A stretch of DNA of 64,000 bases from Phycisphaeraceae bacterium (GCA_028284155.1 JANQSF010000117.1:62001-126000), one strand, 5' to 3'; numbered from the stretch's first letter, positions 1-9,207 are shown. The notes: a model not told the origin generated them from the letters alone. Numbers and translations are program-made.

Positions 1-2
1 GG

Positions 3-545
3 CGAATCTTCGCTTACAAGTCCGGCCACGCGTTGAACCACGCGCTGGTCCGCAAGCTCATCCGCCAGCACCAGGCCCAGCGGCACAAGACGCTGGCGAT
101 CGAGCGGCCGGTCTTCGACATCCGCAGGCTGACCAAGATGCTGCCCCACCGCTACCCGATGCTCCTGGTCGACCGCGTGGTCGAATTGGACGGGGCGCGG
201 CGTGCGGTGGGCATCAAGAACGTGACGATCAACGAGCCATTCTTCCAGGGGCATTACCCGGGCACGCCGATCATGCCCGGCGTGCTGGTCGTGGAGGCGA
301 TGGCGCAGTTATCGGGCGTGCTGATCGGCCAATCGCTGGAGCACACCGGTAAGTTGGCTGTGCTGCTGAGCTTGGATCGCGTCAAGCTGCGAAAGCCCGT
401 CACACCGGGTGACCAGCTAGTATTGGAGGCGGAGTCTGTGCGGGTCCGGAGCCGGATCGCCCATATGCGTTGCCGGGCCTACGTGGGCGAAAACCTCGTG
501 GCCGAGGCCGAGGTGAAGTTCATGTTGGTGGATGATGAAGAGTGA
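3..545 (+). CDS. lpxC/fabZ: Bifunctional LpxC-FabZ, 3' part (5' end outside window)
   Basis: The frame is open from base 3, so the gene starts before the window. The first residues (YKSGHALNHALVRKL) look like the C-terminal end of LpxC, the UDP-3-O-acyl-GlcNAc deacetylase of lipid A synthesis. They run without a break into a FabZ (3-hydroxyacyl-ACP dehydratase) domain. That domain carries the hot-dog helix signature HRYPMLLVDRV with the catalytic His and GHYPGTPIMPGVLVVEAMAQ with the catalytic Glu. LpxC-FabZ fusions are known in Bacteroidota and planctomycete-type bacteria. The next gene, lpxA, is on the same strand 118 bases on, which fits a lipid A cluster. The visible FabZ part is full length; the LpxC identity rests on its last ~20 residues. 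Confidence 0.9.
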   Translation, partial: RIFAYKSGHALNHALVRKLIRQHQAQRHKTLAIERPVFDIRRLTKMLPHRYPMLLVDRVVELDGARRAVGIKNVTINEPFFQGHYPGTPIMPGVLVVEAMAQLSGVLIGQSLEHTGKLAVLLSLDRVKLRKPVTPGDQLVLEAESVRVRSRIAHMRCRAYVGENLVAEAEVKFMLVDDEE

Positions 546-663
546 GTGAGAGATTCATTGCCGATTTGCGAATGCCGATTGTCGATCGGCAGAAGCGACG
601 AGCCACGAGCGACTAGCGACAAGGGCTTGAGAGGCACCATCAATCGGAAATCGACAATCGCCA
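546..663. repeat. Spacer with self-complementary GATTGTCGAT-type sequence
   Basis: This 118-base spacer between lpxC/fabZ and lpxA contains CCGATTGTCGATCGG near its left end and ATCGACAATCG near its right end. These form imperfect inverted copies. Related sequence recurs at 1540-1580 and 1735-1752, so it appears to be a dispersed element. No gene or clear promoter is visible. Confidence 0.35.
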
Positions 664-1539
664 ATGCCCAAGGTTCACCCCACCGCCGTTGTTGACCCCA
701 AGGCCGAGGTCGCCGAAGACGCGATCATCGGGCCGCTGTGCCATGTCGGCGCAGGCGTCAAGATCGGCAGCGGGACGAAGCTGGTCAGCCACGTGACGGT
801 GCTCGGCCCCACGACGATCGGCGAGGGCAACACGATCTGGCCACAGGCCGTGCTCGGGGCCGACCCGCAGGACCTGAAGTTCCACGGCGAGCGGACCGAG
901 TTGATCATCGGCAACCACAACGACATCCGCGAGTTGGTCACCATCCACCGCGGCACCGGCAACGGCGGCGGCGTGACGAAGGTCGGCAACGACAACCTGA
1001 TCATGGTCGCCTGCCACGTCGCGCACGACTGCATCATCGGCAGCCACGTCGTAATTGCGAACAATGTCGGCTTCGCCGGTCATATCCACGTGAAAGACCA
1101 CGCGGCGATCGGCGGCTACGCGGCGTTCCACCATTTCGTGACAGTGAACGAGTACGCATACATCGGCGGCATGTCGCGCATCGTTCACGACGTCCCGCCG
1201 TTTGTGCTCGTCGAGGGCAGCCCGGGGCGTGTTCGCGGGCTGAATACGAAAGGCCTGGCGCGGCACCGGTTCCCCGACGAGCAGTTGCGGAACCTGAAAG
1301 ACGCGTACCGCACGCTCTACCGCGGCAACGGCAACGGGACAGGTCACACAGACGATGAACGACCGGGCAATATGGCTGAGAACCTCGACAAGGTCGACGC
1401 CGCCTACCCCGGCGACGAATGCGTCCAACTGCTCACCGGCGCCGTGCGTCGCACGATGAACAGCGTGCACGGCCGATACCTCGAAACGCTCCGTCAGGAC
1501 GACCCCTGGAAAAACAAGCCGAAGGCGATGGCGGATTGA
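664..1539 (+). CDS. lpxA: UDP-N-acetylglucosamine acyltransferase LpxA
   Basis: LpxA transfers a 3-hydroxyacyl chain from ACP to the 3-OH of UDP-GlcNAc, the first committed step of lipid A synthesis in the cytoplasm. The 291-residue protein begins with left-handed beta-helix hexapeptide repeats (IHPTAVVDP-like start, then repeated [IV]G-x4 units to about residue 190). It has the motif MVACHVAHDC, whose AHDC His corresponds to the catalytic base of the family. A helical C-terminal domain follows. Length is slightly above the usual ~260 because of a short C-terminal extension. It lies downstream of lpxC/fabZ on the same strand, and the pair supplies successive lipid A steps. ATG is preceded by no strong Shine-Dalgarno sequence. 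Confidence 0.95.
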   Translation: MPKVHPTAVVDPKAEVAEDAIIGPLCHVGAGVKIGSGTKLVSHVTVLGPTTIGEGNTIWPQAVLGADPQDLKFHGERTELIIGNHNDIRELVTIHRGTGNGGGVTKVGNDNLIMVACHVAHDCIIGSHVVIANNVGFAGHIHVKDHAAIGGYAAFHHFVTVNEYAYIGGMSRIVHDVPPFVLVEGSPGRVRGLNTKGLARHRFPDEQLRNLKDAYRTLYRGNGNGTGHTDDERPGNMAENLDKVDAAYPGDECVQLLTGAVRRTMNSVHGRYLETLRQDDPWKNKPKAMAD

Positions 1540-1630
1540 ACTTCATTGTCGATTTCACTCCGCCAATCGCCGATTGAATGAGAGACCGGGCGGTTAGTTC
1601 TTCGACCGGTCGTGATGCTGCACACCCAAG

Positions 1631-1652
1631 CCGGGCCTTTCCGAAGGCCCGG
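1631..1652. repeat. Short perfect palindrome
   Basis: CCGGGCCTT and AAGGCCCGG arms surround a TCCG loop. A close relative with the same TTTCCGAA/TTCGGAAA core lies at 35337-35358 and a partial one at 35281-35298. No U-tract follows, so it is not an obvious intrinsic terminator. It is better read as a dispersed intergenic palindrome. Confidence 0.5.
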
Positions 1653-1706
1653 ATCCTTTGAAGCCCTGCTCCCACCGCCCCAACATTTGCTTCCGAGCCA
1701 CCCGCT

Positions 1707-2696
1707 GTGCCCGAATCCACACAGACAGACAATCAACAATCGCCGATCGACAAAGTGCTGGTCACCGGCGCGGCCGGCTTCATCGGCTCGCATCTGACGC
1801 AGCGTCTGCTCGACGCCGGCGTTCATGTCATTGGGCTGGACAACTACTGCGACTTCTACTCACCGCAGGTTAAACGTGCGAACACCGAACCCTTCATGGG
1901 TCACGACCGGTGGTCGTTTGTTGAGGCGGACATCCGTCATCGTGACGGCGTGTTGCACGCGTTCGAGACGCACAAGCCGCGGGCTGTCATTCACCTCGCC
2001 GCCATGGCTGGCGTTCGGCCGAGCATCGAAGACCCAGCGCTGTACACGGCCGTCAACCTCGACGGCACGGTCAACCTGCTGGACGCGGCCGTGGCGCACG
2101 GCGCGACGCGATTCATATTCGGGTCGAGTTCGAGTGTGTACGGCAACAACGAGAAGACGCCGTTCTCCGAAGACGACCCGGTCGACCACCCGATCAGCCC
2201 GTACGCCGCGACGAAGAAGGCCGGCGAGTTGATCTGCCACAGCTACGCGCACCTGCACAGCCTGGGCATGACCTGCCTGCGGTTCTTCACCGTGTTCGGC
2301 CCGCGCCAACGGCCGGACCTGGCGATCGGCAAGTTCATGCGCCTCATGGCCGCGGGCCAACCGATCCCCGTGTTCGGCGACGGCTCGACGAGTCGCGATT
2401 ACACATACGTCGATGACATCGTGTCCGGCATCATGGCCTCGCTGGAACGCTGCGCCGGCTACCACGTCTACAACCTCGGCGGCGACCACCCCACCAGCCT
2501 CAGTGAATTGATCGCGACGATCGAACAGGTCACCGGCATCACCGCGAACATCGACCGGCAACCGATGCAACCCGGTGACGTGAACCGCACTTGGGCCGAC
2601 CTGTCACGCAGCAAGGCGGAACTCGACTACGCGCCGCGCACGTCGCTGGCCGACGGTATCGCCCGCCAGTGGGAATGGTTGCAGACGCAGCTTTGA
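1707..2696 (+). CDS. NAD-dependent sugar-nucleotide epimerase (UDP-glucuronate 4-epimerase-like)
   Basis: This is an extended SDR (short-chain dehydrogenase) of 329 residues. The NAD-binding GAAGFIGSH motif lies near residue 22. The active-site Ser cluster is GSSSSVYG, followed by Y-x3-K in SPYAATKKAGE. The sequence after the Rossmann motif (LDNYCDFYSPQVKRAN) resembles UDP-glucuronate 4-epimerase/CapI proteins, so interconversion of UDP-sugars for surface polysaccharide is likely. The exact substrate cannot be read from sequence. The GTG start at 1707 is the first in frame before the conserved region; a start at a later GTG would still keep the NAD motif. Its location between lpxA and the rml genes fits an envelope-sugar region. 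Confidence 0.85.
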   Translation: MPESTQTDNQQSPIDKVLVTGAAGFIGSHLTQRLLDAGVHVIGLDNYCDFYSPQVKRANTEPFMGHDRWSFVEADIRHRDGVLHAFETHKPRAVIHLAAMAGVRPSIEDPALYTAVNLDGTVNLLDAAVAHGATRFIFGSSSSVYGNNEKTPFSEDDPVDHPISPYAATKKAGELICHSYAHLHSLGMTCLRFFTVFGPRQRPDLAIGKFMRLMAAGQPIPVFGDGSTSRDYTYVDDIVSGIMASLERCAGYHVYNLGGDHPTSLSELIATIEQVTGITANIDRQPMQPGDVNRTWADLSRSKAELDYAPRTSLADGIARQWEWLQTQL

Positions 2697-2760
2697 CCGC
2701 TTTTCAAGTCAGATGCTCTGCGTGAGCGGCAAGACGCGCAAGCTGCCCGTCAAATGTCGG

Positions 2761-2766
2761 TAGAAT
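2761..2766 (+). promoter_or_regulatory. Possible -10 element
   Basis: TAGAAT lies about 50 bases before the ATG at 2817. The same hexamer occurs ahead of several other genes in this window. The matching -35 region is weak, so this is tentative. Confidence 0.3.
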
Positions 2767-2816
2767 ACGGCTTGTCACATCGCTTCCGACATCACCCTGA
2801 CGATCGGGCGCATTCG

Positions 2817-3836
2817 ATGAACCAACGCCACCTCTTCCCCATCGTCGTTTGTGGACCCGCCTGGCTGATCGCGTGCGTCGCGTCGGCCGAGCCGATCGCG
2901 GAACAGTCCATTCGGGACGCCGTGAACAAGGCCATCCCGCTCATCCAAAGCAGCGCGACCACCTACTTGGAAGAACGCACGTGTTTTTCATGCCACCACC
3001 AGGCGGCCGCGTTGATCACGTTGACCGAAGCCGCCCCGCGCGGCTTCAAGGTCGACCCCAAGATCGTCGAGCAGCAACACAAGCGTGTTGTCACGTTTCT
3101 CAAACGCGGACAGAAGCGCTTCCAGGACGGCCGCGGCACGGGCGGGCGGGTCGGTACGGCCGGCTATGCCCTGTGGGCGCTCGACACGGTGAACCACGAG
3201 CGCGACGACCTGACGGGCGACGTCGTGAAGTACCTGCTGGGCGCGATGAAGGACGAGTCGTATTGGCCTACGCCCAGCCGTCGGCCGCCCACGATGGCCA
3301 GCCACTTCACCGCGACCTATGTCGCCCTGCGCGGGCTCAACCACTTCGGCACGAAAGACCATCGCCGGGAGATCGGCGCAAGCCGAAAGCAGGCGTTGGC
3401 CTGGCTGGTCAAGACCAAACCCAAGGACACCGAAGAACACGTCTTCCGCCTCCGTTCGTTTGAATTCGTCGAACCGGACGATGAGGTGTTCAACGCCGCG
3501 GCCGACGCACTGCTCAAACTGCAACGGCCCGACGGCGGCTGGTCACAAACGCCCGACATGAAAAGCGACGCGTACGCGACAGCCACCGCGCTCGTCGCCC
3601 TGCACCGTGTCGGCCGACTGGATCACCGAGACGACGCGTATCAGCGCGGCCTGCGTTTCCTGCTCGACACGCAACTGCCCGACGGGTCGTGGCAAGTCAA
3701 GACGCGCAGCAAGCCGATCCAGACCTACTTCGAGAGCGGATTCCCTCACGGCAAAGACCAATTCATTTCGATGCACACGACTTGTTGGAGCACACTTGCG
3801 CTCGTACTGGCTTTGCCGCAGAGAGTAAGCCGGTGA
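2817..3836 (+). CDS. Secreted terpenoid-cyclase-fold (squalene/prenyl repeat) protein with a CxxCH motif
   Basis: An ATG at 2817 gives a good signal peptide (MNQRHLFPIVVCGPAWLIA, then ACVASA). The 21 upstream in-frame codons look non-coding. After the signal comes ERTCFSCHHQ, a CxxCH heme c-type motif. The rest is a set of alpha/alpha repeats with Gly-rich turns typical of the prenyltransferase/squalene-oxidase fold, such as LQRPDGGWSQTPD and LPDGSWQV, and a Thr/Ser-rich hexapeptide MHTTCW near the C-terminus. Planctomycetes encode many such periplasmic proteins of unknown role; no cyclase DxDD motif is visible, so cyclase activity is not inferred. It converges with the next gene. Confidence 0.75.
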   Translation: MNQRHLFPIVVCGPAWLIACVASAEPIAEQSIRDAVNKAIPLIQSSATTYLEERTCFSCHHQAAALITLTEAAPRGFKVDPKIVEQQHKRVVTFLKRGQKRFQDGRGTGGRVGTAGYALWALDTVNHERDDLTGDVVKYLLGAMKDESYWPTPSRRPPTMASHFTATYVALRGLNHFGTKDHRREIGASRKQALAWLVKTKPKDTEEHVFRLRSFEFVEPDDEVFNAAADALLKLQRPDGGWSQTPDMKSDAYATATALVALHRVGRLDHRDDAYQRGLRFLLDTQLPDGSWQVKTRSKPIQTYFESGFPHGKDQFISMHTTCWSTLALVLALPQRVSR

Positions 3837-3898
3837 CTTGGGCGTCGGTCAAACCCAGAAGCCAACGCGGGCGAGTGAAGTGGGTGGTTCAACCCAAT

Positions 3899-5770
3899 TC
3901 ACAACGACTCCAGAAAATGCACCAGGTCGTCGATCTCTTCGCGTTTGACGACATCGCCGTAAGGGTGCGCGTACTTGCGCAGCACCTCACGCAGCGACTT
4001 GGCGCGGTTGTCGTGGAAAAAGGCGTCGCGCTGGCTCACGCCACGCAGCGACGGCGGGTTGAAGCGTGACCAGCCCGACTCGTCGCTGAGCCCCACGTCG
4101 AATCGGCCGTTGGTCGTACCGTTGAAGATCGAGTGACACTGCGTACAGCCCCGGTCGCGGAAGATCGTTCGGCCACGCTCGGCCGCGTCGCGGTCGAGCG
4201 TGCCGCGGGCACGCCGCAATGAGGGCGCCGGCGGCAGCGAGCGGAGGAACGAGTCGATTGCCTCGGCGTTTTCCACCGTGTCGGTCTTCGGCTCCGCCCC
4301 CTGCATGGTCACGCTCAGCGACTTGCGCACCTGGTGCGAGAGCGTGTCCTGCGACCCGTCCCACGCCCACGGCTCGGTGTCTGCCACGCCCATCAACGAG
4401 AGAATCCGCTTCGGCGTGCCGAACGTTGAGTCGCCCAGGTTGTCGTTCAGTCGGCCGGTCGTGTGGCCGTCCGGGTGGCAACTGTGGCAACTCGCCCAGC
4501 CGTGCAACGACATGCGCGCGCTGTAGAAAAGCTCCTCGCCGCGATCAGTCAGCCCGCGCGGCGCATGCGGGCCGAGCGCGATCGTTTGGCCGACCGTGCG
4601 CCGTTGCGTGTCGAGCAGCGTGACCGAATCGTCGAACGTGCTGGCGACGTAAACCGTCCGCCCGTCCCGCGACACGGTGAGCGCCGTCGGACGCTTGCCG
4701 ACCTTGAGTCGCTCGAACGGTTTCGACGCGCTCGGCCAGAACGCGACCTCGTTAACTCCCGACAGGGCGACCACGGCGGCGTGGTCGTTGTGTGCCGGCA
4801 TGACGATGTCTCCGGGATCGCCCGCGCCGTTGTTCGTTTCACCCAAGGCGTGCAACTGCCAGTGCGCGATGGGGATGGTCTGCGGTCTTTTCGACGTGTC
4901 CGGGCCGACACGGCCCGGCTCGCTGGCACGGCCCGGCTCGCTCGGATTCGGTTCGCTGGATTCGGACTCGAACAAGTGGTCCAACGCGACCGTTCGCACG
5001 ACGCTTGAATTGACGAACCCGTAGAAGACCATCTTGCGCGTCGTGGGCGAGTCTTGGTCGAGCATACTGTGCGTCAAGTGGATCGAACGCCCGTCGCGGC
5101 TCAACGCCAACCCGCGGATGTTGTGTCCATCGACGGAACGCACCGCGACTAACTCCCCACCTTTCGTGTCGACCACGCCGATGCGCCCCGCGAAGGCGTC
5201 GGCCAGGATCAGCCGCGCGTCGTCACGCACGATCAGCATCTTCCGCGGCGCGAACGGCAGGTCGATTACACGCCGCACGCGCATCTCCCTTTGTCCGCTC
5301 TTCACTCTCGGCAGGTCGATCAACGTGACCCGCCGCGACCACAACGACGCCACCGCCGCGAACGACCCGTCGGCTGACACGACGACGCCGACCGGCGTGT
5401 GACTCACCGCCAACCGTTGCACGACCCACAGCGCCCCCTTCTCAGGTCGCAGGTGAATCAGTTCATGTCGAACGTCGTCGACAGCCAACAGGTCGCCTGT
5501 CGGTGTCGCCGCGAGGCCCGCCAGGTGTGCGGCGACGGCGTGCTCCGCGACGACCTTGCGTTTGGACAGATCGACGACGCTGACGCTGCCAGTTCGTTGA
5601 TTAGCGACGTATAGATGCCCGCCGACCTCGGCCATCGCGATCGGGCGACGCAGGGCCGCCTCCCGCGACAGGTCGCCACCGGCCGCGGCTTCCGAGAACG
5701 GGCCGAAGCCAACGGCGATCCATATCGCCATGAAGCATGACCAAACAGCCTGTCGGCTCCGAGTTCCCAT
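3899..5770 (-). CDS. Periplasmic beta-propeller di-heme cytochrome c-like protein
   Basis: The 623-residue protein starts with a signal peptide (MGTRSRQAVWSCFMAIWIAV). A seven-blade-type YVTN/beta-propeller follows, with repeats of the kind GGHLYVANQRTGSVSVVDL and GRTVYVASTFDDSVTLLD. The C-terminal part has two heme-attachment motifs, SCHSCH and GCTQCH, the second in a cytochrome c peroxidase/MauG-like context (AERGRTIFRDRGCTQCH). Such proteins are periplasmic electron-transfer or oxidoreductase proteins. The start at 5770 is chosen for the signal peptide; the frame remains open upstream but runs antisense to rmlA. It is a single-gene unit that converges with the CxxCH protein to its left. 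Confidence 0.8.
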   Translation of the reverse strand: MGTRSRQAVWSCFMAIWIAVGFGPFSEAAAGGDLSREAALRRPIAMAEVGGHLYVANQRTGSVSVVDLSKRKVVAEHAVAAHLAGLAATPTGDLLAVDDVRHELIHLRPEKGALWVVQRLAVSHTPVGVVVSADGSFAAVASLWSRRVTLIDLPRVKSGQREMRVRRVIDLPFAPRKMLIVRDDARLILADAFAGRIGVVDTKGGELVAVRSVDGHNIRGLALSRDGRSIHLTHSMLDQDSPTTRKMVFYGFVNSSVVRTVALDHLFESESSEPNPSEPGRASEPGRVGPDTSKRPQTIPIAHWQLHALGETNNGAGDPGDIVMPAHNDHAAVVALSGVNEVAFWPSASKPFERLKVGKRPTALTVSRDGRTVYVASTFDDSVTLLDTQRRTVGQTIALGPHAPRGLTDRGEELFYSARMSLHGWASCHSCHPDGHTTGRLNDNLGDSTFGTPKRILSLMGVADTEPWAWDGSQDTLSHQVRKSLSVTMQGAEPKTDTVENAEAIDSFLRSLPPAPSLRRARGTLDRDAAERGRTIFRDRGCTQCHSIFNGTTNGRFDVGLSDESGWSRFNPPSLRGVSQRDAFFHDNRAKSLREVLRKYAHPYGDVVKREEIDDLVHFLESL

Positions 5771-5983
5771 TGGGCGTATCTTAGCGGGGTCGCGCCCGAA
5801 CCTGCCGTGCCTGCAAAGCGTGCCGAGGTCGGCTGACCGCAACGCCGGGTTGCGTTCCGGCCGATTGCGTCGATGATGTTTGGCGGGCGATCGACCGACA
5901 CGATTGCATCGGGCGTCGGCCGGGCATAAGTTCACCACAACAGTCGGCCCGCGACGCACGCGGCGGCGACATGGGGACACACG

Positions 5984-6784
5984 ATGAAGGGCGTCATCCT
6001 CGCCGGCGGGCTGGGCACACGGCTTCGGCCGCTCACGCTGGTGACCAACAAGCACCTGCTGCCCGTTTACGATCAGCCGATGGTCTATTACCCGATCCGC
6101 TGCCTGGTCAACGCGGGCATCGACGAGGTCATGATCGTGACCGGCGGCGACCACGCGGGCGACTTCCTCAAGCTGCTCAAGAATGGGAAAGAGCTCGGCG
6201 TGCGTCACCTCGAATACGCCTACCAGGAAGGCGAAGGCGGCATCGCCGACGCATTGAAACTCGCGCACGACTTCGCCGACGGCGGCAAGGTGTGCGTCGT
6301 GCTCGGCGACAACATTGTTCAGTACACGATCAAGCGGGCGGCTGACGCGTTTGCGCAGCAGGCGACCGGCGCGAAGGTGCTGCTCAAACCGGTGGACGAC
6401 CCGCAACGATTCGGCGTCGCGCGGTTCGAGGGCGGTAAGGTGGCCGAGGTGATCGAGAAGCCCAAAAACCCGCCGAGCAACCTGGCGGTGACGGGCATCT
6501 ATTTTTACGACTACGACGTGTTCGACATCTGCCAAACGCTCACGCCCAGCGGTCGGGGCGAATTGGAAATCACCGACGTGAACAACGCGTATTTGAATCG
6601 CGGCGACCTGACCGTCGACGTCCTGCCCGGTTGGTGGACCGACGCGGGCACGTTCGAAAGTCTTTACCGCGCGGCGACGCTCGTGGCTGAGGGCGGCGCG
6701 AACCTGAACGACATCCCCGACGACGCAATCGCCGCGGCAGGCGAAGAGCTGCGCCGCGCCGGCGGCGCGACGCAAGCGGTGTGA
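5984..6784 (+). CDS. rmlA: Glucose-1-phosphate thymidylyltransferase RmlA
   Basis: RmlA makes dTDP-glucose from glucose-1-phosphate and dTTP, the first step of dTDP-L-rhamnose synthesis. The nucleotidyltransferase signature GGLGTRLRPLT is at residues 8-18. KHLLPVYDQPMVYYPI and LGDNI follow, and then the sugar-binding region EVIEKPKNPPSNLAVTGIYFYD. At 266 residues it is a short-form RmlA. An upstream GGGGAC is 7 bases from the ATG. It is followed 4 bases on by rmlD and then rmlB on the same strand, so the three form an operon. No rmlC (3,5-epimerase) is in the window. Confidence 0.93.
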   Translation: MKGVILAGGLGTRLRPLTLVTNKHLLPVYDQPMVYYPIRCLVNAGIDEVMIVTGGDHAGDFLKLLKNGKELGVRHLEYAYQEGEGGIADALKLAHDFADGGKVCVVLGDNIVQYTIKRAADAFAQQATGAKVLLKPVDDPQRFGVARFEGGKVAEVIEKPKNPPSNLAVTGIYFYDYDVFDICQTLTPSGRGELEITDVNNAYLNRGDLTVDVLPGWWTDAGTFESLYRAATLVAEGGANLNDIPDDAIAAAGEELRRAGGATQAV

Positions 6785-6788
6785 GGGG

Positions 6789-7643
6789 ATGGCAATGACC
6801 GCACCTACGCACGTCGCCCTGCTCGGCGCTTCCGGCATGCTCGGCCGAGCATGGCAATCATTGCTGAACGGCTTGAACGTCGAAGCGACAGCGTTTGATC
6901 GATCCGCTTGTGACATCACGTCACACCAATCCATCGAGCAGGCCATCGACACGTCTTTCGACACCGTCATCAACTGCGCCGCGTGGACGGACGTGGACAG
7001 CGCCGAAGCACATGAGCCAGACGCGATGGGTATCAATGGCGAGGCCGTCGGCCGGTTGGCTGACCACTGCGCGGCGACCGGCGCGACACTGGTTCACTAC
7101 TCGACCGACTACGTCTTCAACGGCAAAGCGACGACGCCCTACCCCACCGAAGCACCGCACGACCCGGTCAACGCGTACGGCCGAACAAAGGCCAAAGGCG
7201 AGTCGTTGATCGCCGCGTCGGGCTGTGATGCGATGGTCGTCCGTACGAGTTGGCTTTACGCGCCGTGGGGCAGGAATTTCGTCCTGACGATGGCCGACCT
7301 CGTCCGATCTCGGGACAGGCTGAAGGTCGTCAACGACCAGCGCGGTCGGCCGACCAGTGCGCGGCACCTGGCGCAAGCGACGTGGCAACTGCTGAGCAAA
7401 GGCGAACGCGGCGTGCGACACGTCACCGACGGCGGTGAGTGCACGTGGTTTGACTTCGCGTGCGCCATCCGTGACACGCTGGGCGCGACCTGCGACATTC
7501 AGCCTTGCGCAACAGACCAGTTCCCGCGACCCGCGCCACGGCCGGCATACAGTGTGCTAGACCTGAGCCAAACGGAGTCGGCCGTCGGGCCGATGCGGAA
7601 TTGGCGGGAGAATCTGGCGGACGTGCTGACGCAAACGCAGTGA
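6789..7643 (+). CDS. rmlD: dTDP-4-dehydrorhamnose reductase RmlD
   Basis: RmlD reduces dTDP-4-keto-L-rhamnose to dTDP-L-rhamnose. It has the N-terminal Rossmann motif LLGASGMLGRAWQ, INCAAWTDVDSAE typical of RmlD, YSTDYVFNG, and the catalytic Y-x3-K in NAYGRTKAKGE. Length is 284 residues, normal for the family. Two ATGs (6789 and 6795) are possible; the first is given. It lies between rmlA (4-base gap) and rmlB (16-base gap), with which it must be co-transcribed. Confidence 0.93.
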   Translation: MAMTAPTHVALLGASGMLGRAWQSLLNGLNVEATAFDRSACDITSHQSIEQAIDTSFDTVINCAAWTDVDSAEAHEPDAMGINGEAVGRLADHCAATGATLVHYSTDYVFNGKATTPYPTEAPHDPVNAYGRTKAKGESLIAASGCDAMVVRTSWLYAPWGRNFVLTMADLVRSRDRLKVVNDQRGRPTSARHLAQATWQLLSKGERGVRHVTDGGECTWFDFACAIRDTLGATCDIQPCATDQFPRPAPRPAYSVLDLSQTESAVGPMRNWRENLADVLTQTQ

Positions 7644-7659
7644 AACCAGGTAACCATTC

Positions 7660-8730
7660 ATGCCTCAATACAACCACATCCTGCTCACCGGCGGCGCCGG
7701 TTTCATCGGCTCGAACTTTGTCCGGTTTGTCCGTGCGCATCGACCTGACACGCACGTCACGAATCTAGACGCGCTGACCTACGCGGGCAACCTCGAGAAT
7801 CTGAGCGACTTGGAAGGCGACGACGGATATCGCTTTGTCAAGGGCGATATCCGCGACGCGGATGTATTGCGTGAGTTGCTCAGCGACGACAACCCAATTC
7901 CGGGGGTCGATGCCGTCGTCCACATGGCGGCCGAGAGTCATGTGGACCGGTCAATCCTCGATTCGCAGCCGTTTATTACGACAAATGTGCAGGGCACGCA
8001 GACACTGCTCGACGCGGTCCGACATGCGAACGACGGACGCGACACGCCGATCCGATTCGTCCACGTCAGTACGGACGAGGTGTACGGCTCGCTGCCGCTG
8101 GATGAGCCCAATGAAAAGTTCGCCGAGTCCACGCCGCTTGCGCCGAACAGCCCGTATGCGGCGAGCAAGGCTTCGAGCGACATGCTCGTCCGCGCCGCGC
8201 ACCACACGTTCGGCATGGACACCCTCATCACGCGGTGCTCGAACAACTTTGGGCCTTACCAGTTCCCCGAGAAGGTCATCCCGCTGTTCGTGACCAACCT
8301 GATCGAGGGCAAGAAAGTGCCCCTTTATGGCGACGGCCTGAACGTGCGCGATTGGCTGCACGTCGACGACCACTGCGAGGCTGTGCTCGCGGTGCTCGAA
8401 AAAGGACGATCCGGCGAGGTCTACAACATCGGCGGCAACAACGAACGCTCAAACCTCGACCTGACGCACACGATCCTGCAACTGATGGGCCACGGCGACG
8501 AGATGATCGAGTACGTCACCGATCGGCCGGGCCACGACCGGCGGTACGCGATCGACGCGGGCAAACTCGAACGCGACCTCGGTTGGCAACCGACACGCTC
8601 CGCCTGGCCCGACGCGCTGGCGGCGACGATCGATTGGTACAAGTCGAACGGTGATTGGTGGCAGCGTGTGCGGAGTGGGGCGTATCGGGATTACTATTCA
8701 AAACAGTATGCGGGACGGTCGGTTCATTGA
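7660..8730 (+). CDS. rmlB: dTDP-glucose 4,6-dehydratase RmlB
   Basis: RmlB converts dTDP-glucose to dTDP-4-keto-6-deoxyglucose. It is an extended SDR with GGAGFIGSNFVR near residue 11, the AAESHVDRSI signature, the dehydratase motif STDEVYGSL with the active-site Asp-Glu pair, and Y-x3-K in SPYAASKASSD. The 356-residue length is usual for RmlB. It is the last gene of the rmlA-rmlD-rmlB operon. Downstream the coding style changes with the SUKH gene. Confidence 0.95.
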   Translation: MPQYNHILLTGGAGFIGSNFVRFVRAHRPDTHVTNLDALTYAGNLENLSDLEGDDGYRFVKGDIRDADVLRELLSDDNPIPGVDAVVHMAAESHVDRSILDSQPFITTNVQGTQTLLDAVRHANDGRDTPIRFVHVSTDEVYGSLPLDEPNEKFAESTPLAPNSPYAASKASSDMLVRAAHHTFGMDTLITRCSNNFGPYQFPEKVIPLFVTNLIEGKKVPLYGDGLNVRDWLHVDDHCEAVLAVLEKGRSGEVYNIGGNNERSNLDLTHTILQLMGHGDEMIEYVTDRPGHDRRYAIDAGKLERDLGWQPTRSAWPDALAATIDWYKSNGDWWQRVRSGAYRDYYSKQYAGRSVH

Positions 8731-8795
8731 GTGATGCATGGATGAATCGCTTCGCCGCCCGCCCTCAGTTGAGGGCTATCAGTAGAGGTGAACTG

Positions 8796-9191
8796 ATGCC
8801 ATTTCCAATTGATGAGAAGTACATTGACGCAACAGAAAGCAAACTTGGAGCCAAGTTGCCTAAAAGCTATACCGACGCGATGCGACAGCACAACGGCGGC
8901 AAGGTCCAGACTCCTCCGGACAAATGGAGGCTCTACCCGATCTTCGACTCAAGCGACAAGAAGCGACTCAAGAGAACCTGCAACGACATCGTTCGGGAGA
9001 CAAAGGTGGCTCTCAATTCCGACACCTTTCCGAAAGGCGCAATCGCCATTGGTGCCAACGGGGGCGGCGATCAACTGATCTTCTTGCGCACAGGGGACAC
9101 GATTGACCCGCAGGTGCATTGGTGGGACCACGAAACGGGTCAAACGATCTTGGTCGCCAATGATCTTGGTGACCTGGACAGATGTGACTGA
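8796..9191 (+). CDS. SUKH/SMI1-KNR4 domain protein (immunity-protein-like)
   Basis: The 131-residue protein has the SUKH fold pattern. An N-terminal helix is followed by LGAKLPKSYTDAMRQHNGG, then IFDSSDKKRLKRTCNDIV, then IAIGANGGGDQLIFLR, and a late strand near VHWWDHET. This domain is common in contact-dependent toxin immunity proteins, though many copies have no known toxin partner and none is visible here. The ATG at 8796 is chosen because AGAGGTG lies 5 bases before it. The gene is visibly poorer in G+C than rmlB and the following methyltransferase, which suggests acquisition by transfer. It ends 16 bases before the next gene start. Confidence 0.75.
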   Translation: MPFPIDEKYIDATESKLGAKLPKSYTDAMRQHNGGKVQTPPDKWRLYPIFDSSDKKRLKRTCNDIVRETKVALNSDTFPKGAIAIGANGGGDQLIFLRTGDTIDPQVHWWDHETGQTILVANDLGDLDRCD

Positions 9192-9207
9192 TAAACGAGA
9201 GACCGAA

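Noticed and set aside
5771..7036. Extension of the propeller-cytochrome frame upstream over rmlA
   Set aside because: It lies antisense to rmlA/rmlD, and a signal peptide begins at 5770.
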